Source of the DNA: Micromonospora sp. LH3U1
Lineage (GTDB): Bacteria > Actinomycetota > Actinomycetes > Mycobacteriales > Micromonosporaceae
Direction: 5' to 3'
NCBI RefSeq assembly: GCF_028475105.1
Contig: NZ_CP116936.1
Span: 3,533,501 to 3,597,500, forward strand
Length of the DNA stretch: 64,000 nt
The translations under genes were made by a program, and so were the position numbers. This document shows, piece by piece, positions 57,655 to 64,000 of this stretch (positions are counted from its first letter, which is position 1; each line of letters begins with the position of its first letter). Below the pieces are notes generated by a model. The model was not told the DNA's origin, ran no database searches, and worked only from the letters and a program-made list of their open reading frames with translations.

Positions 57655-58068
57655 ATGAGTGCTACCGCTGTCGCGACCCCTGCCACCTCATCGCTGCGCC
57701 GCCGCGCCCTCGCTGTGGCTGTCGCCGTCGTGGCCTGCCTGGCCATCTGGGCGATCGGCGCGCTGGCCGGAGTCGACTACACCGTCGAGAATCCGGGTCA
57801 GCCCGCGACAGTCATCGGGGCTGGCCCGATTTTCGTGGTCTCCCTGGGCATCGCACTGCTCGGCTGGGCGACACTGGCCCTGCTGGAGCGGTTCGCCCCA
57901 CGGTTCGCCCGTCCTGTCTGGACCTCGCTCGCCGTCGTGGTGACGTTGCTGTCCTTCGCCCCGCTGCTCAGCACCGAGGCCACCGGCGGCGCCAAGCTGG
58001 CCCTCGGCGCGACGCACGTGGCCGTGGCGGTCGTGCTGATCGCCCTGCTGCCGACCCGTCGTCGCTGA
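57655..58068 (+). CDS. DUF6069-like four-helix membrane protein
   Basis: 137 residues with four hydrophobic helices: ALAVAVAVVACLAIWAIGAL, GPIFVVSLGIALLGWATLAL, PVWTSLAVVVTLLSFAPLLS and ALGATHVAVAVVLIALLPTR. The arrangement fits the actinobacterial DUF6069 family, of unknown function, often next to MarR or TetR genes. GAGGAG precedes the ATG. It is probably regulated by the MarR protein encoded upstream. Confidence 0.8.
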   Translation: MSATAVATPATSSLRRRALAVAVAVVACLAIWAIGALAGVDYTVENPGQPATVIGAGPIFVVSLGIALLGWATLALLERFAPRFARPVWTSLAVVVTLLSFAPLLSTEATGGAKLALGATHVAVAVVLIALLPTRRR

Positions 58069-58111
58069 CCGCGCGCGGTAAAGCCGTTGACCGGACGGTG
58101 ATGATCGACAA

Positions 58112-58606
58112 ATGACCACCACCGTCCGACCAACCTGGGTGACCAGCACCAGCCGTCCCGATCGGCCCGACGCGGTGCAGCTGCTGCGCGAGTACATGAC
58201 CGAGATGGTGATCCGCTACCACCGCCGCCCGGCCCTGCCCGGTGAGGTCGACGAGGCGCTGGCCGAGTTGCCCAGTGACGACCTGGCGTACCCGAGCGGA
58301 CTGCTGTTGCTCGCTCATCACGGCTCTGACCTGGCCGGCTGCGCCGGGCTGCGCTGGCAGCCGGACTGGGCCGAGCTGACCCGGGTGTTCCTCCGCCCCG
58401 AGCATCGTGGCGCCGGTGGAGGCGCCGTGCTGCTGGCCGCCGTCGAGCAGGAGGCCCGGGCGGCCGGGGTGGATCGGATCCGGCTCGACACCCGCGCTGA
58501 CCTGGTCGAGGCCCGCGCCCTGTACGCCCGCCACGGCTACGTCGAAATCCCGGCGTTCTCGCGAGGCCCCTACGCCGAGCACTGGTTCGAAAAGCGGCTG
58601 CCGTGA
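58112..58606 (+). CDS. GNAT family N-acetyltransferase
   Basis: 164 residues. AELTRVFLRPEHRGAGGGAV contains the acetyl-CoA loop (HRGAGGGA), followed by DRIRLDTRADLVEARALYAR and HGYVEIPAF. The N-terminal DAVQLLREYMTEMVIRYH region is like small-molecule acetyltransferases of the PhnO type. GATGAT six bases before ATG 58112 suggests a leaderless start. Confidence 0.9.
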   Translation: MTTTVRPTWVTSTSRPDRPDAVQLLREYMTEMVIRYHRRPALPGEVDEALAELPSDDLAYPSGLLLLAHHGSDLAGCAGLRWQPDWAELTRVFLRPEHRGAGGGAVLLAAVEQEARAAGVDRIRLDTRADLVEARALYARHGYVEIPAFSRGPYAEHWFEKRLP

Positions 58607-58648
58607 GCGGTTGACGCCCGGCTCCGGACGCGCTAAAAAATAGGAGGA

Positions 58649-58671
58649 AGTTGAGCCGCACCGGCTCAACT
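58649..58671. promoter_or_regulatory. HAIR-like element (HspR site) before hsp20
   Basis: AGTTGAGC-N7-GCTCAACT contains TTGAG-N9-CTCAA, the core and spacing of the HspR-binding HAIR element CTTGAGT-N7-ACTCAAG. It lies 37 bases before the hsp20 start. TAGGAGGAAG next to it is part of the promoter or leader. HspR itself is not in this window. Confidence 0.65.
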
Positions 58672-58708
58672 CATCACCTTCGGCTAGGAGAACCGAGGAG
58701 GCATGACC

Positions 58709-59134
58709 ATGTTGATGCGTACCGACCCGTTCCGCGAGATCGACCGGCTCGCCGAGCAGTTCTTCGGTACGGCAGCCCGTCCCGCGACGATGCACCTGGA
58801 CGCCTACCGCGACGGGGACCACTTCTACGCGGCGTTCGACCTGCCCGGCGTCGACCCGGACAGCATCGACTGCACCGTCGAGCGCAATGTGCTCACCGTC
58901 CGCGCCGAGCGTCGCCGGCCCGCCGGCGACGGCGTCGAGCTGGTGGCCGCCGAACGCCCGATGGGCACCTTCACCCGGCAGCTGTTCCTGGGCGACACTC
59001 TGGACACCGACAAGCTGGAGGCGGGCTACGAGCACGGGGTGCTGACGCTGCGCATCCCGGTTGCCGAGCGCGCCAAGCCACGCCGGGTGACCATCACCGC
59101 CAACGGCGACGGACGCCGGCAGATCAACGCCTGA
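58709..59134 (+). CDS. Hsp20/alpha-crystallin family small heat-shock protein
   Basis: 141 residues. The N-terminus RTDPFREIDRLAEQFFG is typical, and the alpha-crystallin domain spans FYAAFDLPGVDPDSIDCTVE, VLTVRAERRR, ERPMGTFTRQLFLGDTLDTD and YEHGVLTLRIPVAERAKPRR (with the GVLTLRIP signature). It is an ATP-independent holdase. ATG 58709 is seven bases from GAGGAGG, better than ATG 58703. Control by HspR through the HAIR-like element is inferred. A perfect 19-base-pair hairpin ends the transcript. Confidence 0.95.
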   Translation: MLMRTDPFREIDRLAEQFFGTAARPATMHLDAYRDGDHFYAAFDLPGVDPDSIDCTVERNVLTVRAERRRPAGDGVELVAAERPMGTFTRQLFLGDTLDTDKLEAGYEHGVLTLRIPVAERAKPRRVTITANGDGRRQINA

Positions 59135-59139
59135 TCACG

Positions 59140-59185
59140 GTCTCGGGTGGGATCGGCGCGCCTGCACGCCGATCCCACCCGAGAC
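59140..59185. terminator. Perfect 19-bp hairpin terminator after hsp20
   Basis: GTCTCGGGTGGGATCGGCG and its exact complement enclose an eight-base loop, five bases after the hsp20 stop. The length and perfection of the stem make a terminator very likely; CTTTTT follows 12 bases further on. Confidence 0.85.
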
Positions 59186-59201
59186 TGAGAACCTTTTTCA
59201 C

Positions 59202-60200
59202 ATGGTGTTCTCCCACGCTCCGGTGCGCGCCCGCCCGTCCGCGCCACCCGCGCTGCCGAGCGGGCCGGTCGAGGTCACCGAGGCATGGCTGCGCAACCGG
59301 CGGCTGTCCGAGCACACCCGCGACGCGTACCGGCGCGACGTCACCGGCTGGCTCACCTGGTGCGCCAGCCGCGACCTGGACCCGCTGCGGGCCACGTTCC
59401 TGCACGTCAACGACTACGCCCGCGCGTTGGAATCCACGATCGGCGCCCGCAGCGGCAGACCGCTCACCCCGGCGACCGTGGCGCGCCGGCTCTCCGCGCT
59501 GTCCAGTTGGTACGACTTCCTCGTCAAACTCGGTGGGGTGCCGGCCAACCCGGTCTCCGGCGCGGACCGGCCCCGCGTCGACCGGGACCACTCCGCGACC
59601 GTCGGGCTCACCCCCGAGGAGGTGGACGCCCTGCTCGGCGCCGCCGACGCGGACACCGGCGCGACCGCCGCGCGCAACCGGGCGGCGATCGCGCTCCTCG
59701 CCGACCTGGGCCTGCGGGTCGGGGAGCTGATCTCGCTGGACCTGACCGACCTCGGCACCGAGCGTGGGCACCGCAGCGTGCGCTTCGTCGGCAAGGGCGG
59801 CAAGCAACGCCGTCGCGCCCTCACCCCCGGCACCGGGTACGCGGTGGACGCCTACCTGGCCCAACGGGCCGCCGCCACCGGCGTGCCGGTGCCACAGCTG
59901 ACCGGGCCGCTGCTGGTCACCGCCAGCGGCGCCCGGCTGGACCGGCACTCGGTGTTCCGGATGGTCCGGCGGCTTGCCCGAGCCGCCGGCATCCCGGCCT
60001 GGGCGAAGCTGTCCCCGCACTCACTGCGGCATGCCTTCGCCACCACGGCCCGCTCCGAGGGTGTCCCGTTGGAGGACGTGCAGGACGCGATGGGCCACGC
60101 CGACCCGCGCACGACCCGCCGCTACGACCGGGACCGGCACAACCTCGACCGCGACCCGGCCTACGTGGTGTGGGCGGCCCGGTCCCGTCGTCGCGGCTGA
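59202..60200 (+). CDS. Tyrosine recombinase (XerC/D-like integrase)
   Basis: 332 residues. The N-terminal SAM-like domain (EAWLRNRRLSEHTRDAYRRD) is followed by a catalytic domain with all active residues: R172 (LGLRVGEL), a Lys in GKGGK, H273-x2-R276 (HSLRHAF), H299 (GHADPRT) and Y308 (TRRYDRDRHN). It cuts and joins DNA at a specific site. No excisionase, other phage gene or attachment-site repeat was seen near it, and XerC/XerD proper are usually encoded elsewhere, so it is an orphan. The ribosome binding site is poor. Confidence 0.9.
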   Translation: MVFSHAPVRARPSAPPALPSGPVEVTEAWLRNRRLSEHTRDAYRRDVTGWLTWCASRDLDPLRATFLHVNDYARALESTIGARSGRPLTPATVARRLSALSSWYDFLVKLGGVPANPVSGADRPRVDRDHSATVGLTPEEVDALLGAADADTGATAARNRAAIALLADLGLRVGELISLDLTDLGTERGHRSVRFVGKGGKQRRRALTPGTGYAVDAYLAQRAAATGVPVPQLTGPLLVTASGARLDRHSVFRMVRRLARAAGIPAWAKLSPHSLRHAFATTARSEGVPLEDVQDAMGHADPRTTRRYDRDRHNLDRDPAYVVWAARSRRRG

Positions 60201-60235
60201 GCAGCACGCGGCCCCCGACCTGGGGCGTGCTGCTC
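60199..60235. terminator. Bidirectional terminator overlapping two stop codons
   Basis: GAGCAGCACGC and GCGTGCTGCTC form a perfect 11-base stem. It begins in the recombinase stop codon and ends in the stop of the convergent VOC gene. Confidence 0.7.
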
Positions 60236-60605
60236 AGCTCTGCGGGCGGGGGCAGATGCAGAACGGCTGCCCGATCGGGTCGAGAAGCACCACCCACCGC
60301 TCGCCGCCGGGCTGGAAGTCCGGCTTCGACGCGCCCGCCGCGACGAACTTCTCCTCTGCCGCGGCGAGGTCGTCGACATAGAGATCCAGGTGGTAGCGCT
60401 TGTCGCCCGTCGGGTCCGGCCAGGACGGCGGTTGGTAGCCCTCGACCAGCCCGAAGCCGATGGAGACGCCACCGGAGCTGATCATCGCGTACTCGGGTTG
60501 GCTGTGGGTGACCTCCCAGCCGAGCGCCTGATGGTAGAAGGCGGCGTGGCCGGCAGGGTCGGAACTGTCGAGGTTGACCATGGCGAGGTCTGCAGAGACT
60601 GTCAC
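60234..60605 (-). CDS. VOC family protein
   Basis: 123 residues. LAMVNLDSSDPAGHAAFYHQ and ALGWEVTHSQPEYAMISSGG make the first half; YHLDLYVDDLAAAEEKFVAA and RWVVLLDPIGQPFCICP make the second, the glyoxalase/bleomycin-resistance fold with a predicted metal site. GTG 60605 follows CATACT by six bases (leaderless arrangement). Function unknown. Confidence 0.87.
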   Translation of the reverse strand: MTVSADLAMVNLDSSDPAGHAAFYHQALGWEVTHSQPEYAMISSGGVSIGFGLVEGYQPPSWPDPTGDKRYHLDLYVDDLAAAEEKFVAAGASKPDFQPGGERWVVLLDPIGQPFCICPRPQS

Positions 60606-60690
60606 GTCAGCAGTATGCCGCCGGCCCCCGACAACCCCGGTCCAGTGACACTCGCGGCTGAGCGTCGGACCCCCGCCCTACGGTCGACGG

Positions 60691-61536
60691 ATGAGACACG
60701 GTCTGGAGATTTCCTGCGGCGGTGCCTCCGTCACAGTGTCCACCCTCGTGGAGCTGGGTGAGCTCGCCGAGCGCGCCGGCTGGGACGGCGTGTTCCTCGA
60801 GGACTACCTGATCCACTACTCCGGCGACGAGCCGTCCACGTACGACCCATGGCTGGTGCTCGCTGCGATCGCCGGCCGCACCGCCCGGGTGCGACTGGGC
60901 ACCACGGTCACCGCGCTGCCCCGGCGCCGCCCGGCGAAGCTGGCGCGTGAGGTCCTCACCCTCGACCACCTCAGCGCGGGCCGCGCCACCGTGGCGGTCG
61001 GCGTCGGCGACCCGGGTGACCGAGGGCTGGCCGCGTTCGGCGAGCAGACCGAGATGTCCGTGCGGGCCGCGATGCTCGACGAGGGTCTCGACCTGCTGAC
61101 CGGGCTGCTCAGCGGCGAGCGGGTCAGCCACCAGGGCACCCACTACCGTGCCGACGGGGTGACGCTGCGACCCGCGCCGGTGCAGTCGCCCCGGGTGCCG
61201 GTCTGGGTCGGCGGCAGCACCCAGGCCGCCGCGGTGCGCCGCCGCGCGGCCCGCGCCGACGGCATCGTGCCGTACAAGCTCACCGACACCGACGAGTGGT
61301 CCGACTTCACCCCCGACGAGGTACGCGAGCTGGTGAGCGCCCTGCCACCGACCCGCGCCGACGGCCAGCCGTTCGACGTGGCGATCGGCGGCCGGCGGCG
61401 CAGACCCGACGAACGCGCCGAACGGACGTACCTCGACGAGCTCACCGCGGCCGGTGCCACCTGGTGGCTGGAGTTCATCCCGGTCGGCGATCCGGCGGCG
61501 ATGCGCGCCGCTGTCGCCCGTGGGCCCCTCCGCTGA
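60691..61536 (+). CDS. LLM class flavin-dependent oxidoreductase
   Basis: 281 residues of the luciferase-like barrel: LGELAERAGWDGVFLEDYLI, RTARVRLGTTVTALPRRRPA, LAREVLTLDHLSAGRATVAV and PVWVGGSTQAAAVRRRAARA. It uses FMN or F420, which is abundant in actinobacteria. TACGGT six bases before ATG 60691 suggests a leaderless message. The reaction cannot be predicted. It converges on the PQQ-like gene with seven bases between stops. Confidence 0.9.
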   Translation: MRHGLEISCGGASVTVSTLVELGELAERAGWDGVFLEDYLIHYSGDEPSTYDPWLVLAAIAGRTARVRLGTTVTALPRRRPAKLAREVLTLDHLSAGRATVAVGVGDPGDRGLAAFGEQTEMSVRAAMLDEGLDLLTGLLSGERVSHQGTHYRADGVTLRPAPVQSPRVPVWVGGSTQAAAVRRRAARADGIVPYKLTDTDEWSDFTPDEVRELVSALPPTRADGQPFDVAIGGRRRRPDERAERTYLDELTAAGATWWLEFIPVGDPAAMRAAVARGPLR

Positions 61537-61543
61537 CGCCGGG

Positions 61544-62719
61544 TCAGGATGCGTCGAGCGGCCAGACCGTCACGCGTGCGGTGCCGTCGCGGCAGATGAG
61601 TCCGGCGGCGACCCGCCGGCAGTCGGTCAGGCCCGCCGGGAGCACCGCGGTCACCCGAGGGCCGTCCCGGCCCACCGTCGCGACCAGGGTGCGCTTGCCG
61701 TCCGACGCCATTCCCAGCAGCAACAGCGGCTCCGTGGCGACCCGTGCGCCCGCCACAGTGTGCCAGCGCGCGCCGGCCGGCCACGTCCACGCCCGCGTAC
61801 CGGTGCCCACGTCGATCGCCCAGCGGCCCCGCTCATCGTGTCCGCAGATCAGGCCCTGGCAGGGCCGCAGGGTCAGCTCGCCCGGCTCCACCGGCGTCTG
61901 CCAGCGCGGTGCCAGCCCAGGCAGGTCGTACCCGGTCAACGCCGCCCCACTGCCGCTCGGGTGGCGCAGCACCAGATTCCCGCCGACGACCTGGGGATTG
62001 TCCGGGCCGTAATCGGCCGGCGGAAGCCATCCCCGTCCCCGGTCGGTGCCGTCGCGGGCGTCGAGCAGCCGGGCCAGCCCGTCGTCCTGCACCAGCAGCA
62101 CTCGCCCGGGCGTGCCGGGCAGCACCCTCAGAACGGCCGTGGAGGGCAACGGGACCGACCATCGGGTCGCGCCGGTGGCGGGCTCGACGCCGTGCACCGT
62201 GCCCTCGACCCGCCGCCCCGGATCGGAGGCACTGCGAACCTCGCTCACCGCGACCGCCGCGTCGCCGGCCGCGTACACCCGTTCGGGTCGCTGCCACAGT
62301 GGCTGGCCGGTACGCATCGACCGTGCGGTGGTCACTCTCGCCCCGCGTACCTGGTCGCGTTCGGCGACCAGCAGCAGGTCGCCAGCTGCCTCGGCGGACC
62401 ACCCGGAGGCCGGCGGCATCGTGACCTGCCACCGTGCCGGGCGATGCGGCGCGGCCGCGTCGTAGGCGCTCAACGTCGGCGGGTTCGTGCCGGGGTCGAC
62501 GACCAGCAGCAGCGGGCCTGACCCGAGCACGGTCGCTCCGGCGGGCAGCGCGGGCCCGACCCGGGGTGTCAGGTGCGCGGGCTCGGCGGCGCCGCCGAGC
62601 AGCAGCCCACACACCATCAGCAGCAGCGCCACCCGCCAGCGGCGGGACACCTCCGGCGGCGGCGGGCGGTCGTCCGGGGGCGCGCCCCGGTCGTCGTCCA
62701 GCTCGATCAGCACCGACAT
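61544..62719 (-). CDS. Membrane-anchored PQQ-like beta-propeller protein
   Basis: 391 residues. A short cytoplasmic start precedes one helix (WRVALLLMVCGLLLGGAA, about residues 28-45). The remainder is a series of propeller blades with the PQQ-repeat pattern (LLLVVDPGTNPPTLSAYDAA, LLLVAERDQVRGARV, VEGTVHGVEPATGATRW, WAIDVGTGTRAWTWPAG). No catalytic motif for a true quinoprotein dehydrogenase is visible, so it may be a scaffold at the cell surface. It is on the same strand as, and 31 bases after, the AidB-like gene. Confidence 0.8.
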   Translation of the reverse strand: MSVLIELDDDRGAPPDDRPPPPEVSRRWRVALLLMVCGLLLGGAAEPAHLTPRVGPALPAGATVLGSGPLLLVVDPGTNPPTLSAYDAAAPHRPARWQVTMPPASGWSAEAAGDLLLVAERDQVRGARVTTARSMRTGQPLWQRPERVYAAGDAAVAVSEVRSASDPGRRVEGTVHGVEPATGATRWSVPLPSTAVLRVLPGTPGRVLLVQDDGLARLLDARDGTDRGRGWLPPADYGPDNPQVVGGNLVLRHPSGSGAALTGYDLPGLAPRWQTPVEPGELTLRPCQGLICGHDERGRWAIDVGTGTRAWTWPAGARWHTVAGARVATEPLLLLGMASDGKRTLVATVGRDGPRVTAVLPAGLTDCRRVAAGLICRDGTARVTVWPLDAS

Positions 62720-62750
62720 GGGCGCCCAACCGTCCGCCCGCGCCGGCCGG

Positions 62751-64000
62751 TCAGCAGAGCAGGTCCAGATGGTGGTGGGCGTCCTCGGCGATCTCCTCGT
62801 GCCGCAGCCAGCGCCGCGCCCACAGTCGGGCGGCCAGTTCCGCCTGCTCGTCACCCCACGCGGCGTGCTCGATGAGCAGCGCGGTGGTCAGCGCGTACGC
62901 CAGGCGCAGCGCCAGGCCACGGGCGCCGGCGAGCACCGTCGGCGCACCCGGGTCGGCGGTCACCGAGGTGATGGTGTCGCCCAGCTGCGCGGCGGCGGCG
63001 GCCAGGGTGTCGGCCAGCACCGGCGACAGCGGCCGGGCCAGGTCGACGGCGGCGGCGAGCCGGCCCAGCAGCGGCGCCCCGGCGTCCTCCCGGGTCAACG
63101 CGCGCAGCACGTCCAGGGCCAGCACGTTGGTGGTGCCCTCCCAGATCGGCAGCACCTGGGCGTCGCGCAGCAGTCGGGGCACGCCGGTGTCCTCCACGTA
63201 GCCGGCCCCGCCGAAGCTCTCCACGTACTCACTGGCGGAGCTGACGGCGAGCCGACCGGTGGCCAGCTTCGCCAGCGGTGCCACGATGCGCAGCTCCGCC
63301 GCGGCCACCGGGTCGGCACCGACCTCGACCCGCCCGAGCAGGGCAAATGCGTGCCCGGCCAGCGCGAACGCGCCCGCCGCGTCGACCGCGAGGGTGCCCA
63401 GCGTCGCCCGGTGCAGTGGCGAGGACGCCAGCGCGCCGCCGGCGACGTGCCGCACGTCGGCGTACGCCCGGGCGTAGGCGAGACCGCGTCGCATCCCGCC
63501 GGCCGCCGCAGCGGCGTTGTGCACCCGGGTCACCACCACCAGGGTCATGGCCCGGACCAGGCCGGGCACCGCCGGGTCGCCCAGCGGTACGGCGTATGCG
63601 TCGCGCAGACCGATCTCGGCGGTGGGCAGCGCCCGGGTACCGAGCTTGTCCTTGAGACGGTGCACGGTGACACCCGGTGCGGGTGAGTCCGGTGCCACGC
63701 CGCTGGCCAGCGGTGAGTCGGCCGCGTACCGGGGAACGAGGAACGGTGCGAGCACGCGGCTGCCGCGCCCGGCGCCCTCCGGTCGGGCCAGCGCCACCGC
63801 CATCGCCGCGTCGGCGGCGGAGCAGAACCACTTTTCTCCGGTCAGCCGCCACGAACCATCCGCCGCGGGGCGGCCGACCGTGCTCGATCGGCCCAGGTCG
63901 GAGCCGCCCTGCGACTCCGTCATCCACTGCCCGCTGGTGATCGCCGTGGCGGGGTCCGTGGAGATCAGCCGGGGCAGCCACGTGTTGCGGACGCCGGCGT
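62751..64000 (-). CDS. AidB-like acyl-CoA dehydrogenase (5' end beyond right edge)
   Basis: At least 416 residues of the C-terminal part. TSGQWMTESQGGSDLG is the AidB/ACAD signature; SWRLTGEKWFCSAADAAMAV, VHRLKDKLGTRALPTAEIGL, GGAGYVEDTGVPRLLRDAQV and LPIWEGTTNVLALDVLRALT follow, with a helical C-terminus of about 150 residues typical of the AidB group. AidB protects DNA against alkylation in E. coli, but related actinobacterial proteins are of unknown substrate. The frame stays open to the window edge; the start is outside. Confidence 0.9.
   Translation of the reverse strand, partial: AGVRNTWLPRLISTDPATAITSGQWMTESQGGSDLGRSSTVGRPAADGSWRLTGEKWFCSAADAAMAVALARPEGAGRGSRVLAPFLVPRYAADSPLASGVAPDSPAPGVTVHRLKDKLGTRALPTAEIGLRDAYAVPLGDPAVPGLVRAMTLVVVTRVHNAAAAAGGMRRGLAYARAYADVRHVAGGALASSPLHRATLGTLAVDAAGAFALAGHAFALLGRVEVGADPVAAAELRIVAPLAKLATGRLAVSSASEYVESFGGAGYVEDTGVPRLLRDAQVLPIWEGTTNVLALDVLRALTREDAGAPLLGRLAAAVDLARPLSPVLADTLAAAAAQLGDTITSVTADPGAPTVLAGARGLALRLAYALTTALLIEHAAWGDEQAELAARLWARRWLRHEEIAEDAHHHLDLLC

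Noticed and set aside
1..64000. CRISPR arrays, rRNA or tRNA genes
   Set aside because: No regularly spaced direct repeats, no conserved rRNA stretches and no cloverleaf with a CCA-type acceptor were recognised by reading; a tRNAscan or Infernal run would be decisive.

Overview
The window reads as chromosomal DNA of a high-GC actinobacterium, most likely a member of the Micromonosporaceae such as Micromonospora. This is inferred from very high GC at third codon positions, frequent GTG starts, RbpA, an Lnt/Ppm1 pair, a DUF397 protein and family-typical short palindromic repeats. No rRNA, tRNA or CRISPR array was found by eye. A recurring start-site arrangement, an ANNNT-type -10 hexamer 6-7 bases before the start codon, suggests that many genes here are transcribed as leaderless mRNAs.

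Layout. 0-5 kb: an MFS exporter divergent from an HxlR-peroxiredoxin fusion regulator, then a decayed stretch bounded by a 72-74 bp imperfect direct repeat (truncated FAD monooxygenase and another gene remnant), then a secreted GH18 chitinase with a ricin-type lectin domain. 5-10.7 kb: M24 peptidase, acyl-CoA dehydrogenase, Lrp regulator, phosphatase, CsbD, YnfA and polysaccharide deacetylase. 10.7-19 kb: a lysine aminomutase pathway cluster (kamA; kdd, amidohydrolase, kamD, kamE, kal, MutL-type reactivase) that resembles the anaerobic lysine fermentation route but shows no kce. 19.4-24.4 kb: frameshifted lnt, ppm1, fxsA, rbpA and a zinc-finger/coiled-coil protein. 24.4-28.7 kb: an MFS transporter, TetR, flavin monooxygenase and SDR unit tied together by two copies of the same operator. 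28.7-33.9 kb: LysE, DUF1992, MFS, GNAT and small enzymes.

33.8-47.3 kb is an accessory region of regulator/oxidoreductase pairs (HxlR/VOC, TetR/NmrA, LysR/EamA, TetR/TetX-like monooxygenase, a TetR-alpha/beta hydrolase operon, Rrf2/NmrA). Most pairs have a visible inverted-repeat operator between them. Two short remnants of Tn3-family transposases (37.8-38.1 kb) mark past transposition, and one overlaps the 3' end of the EamA gene. 47.3-51.7 kb holds a GT39-like glycosyltransferase, an aldo-keto reductase, a GNAT and a MarR operon. 51.8-53.2 kb is a decayed XRE/DUF5753/DUF397 locus carrying a 70 bp palindromic element. 53.2-64 kb: MFS/MarR, a large VWA lipoprotein-like or membrane-anchored protein, MarR/DUF6069, GNAT, Hsp20 behind a HAIR-like element, an orphan tyrosine recombinase, VOC, an LLM oxidoreductase, a PQQ-like repeat protein and an AidB-like acyl-CoA dehydrogenase running off the right edge.

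No wholly new system is proven by the sequence. The best candidates for unusual biology are the one-component HxlR-peroxiredoxin sensor, the incomplete or rewired lysine aminomutase pathway, the TetR regulons with duplicated operators, and the TetX-like monooxygenase.
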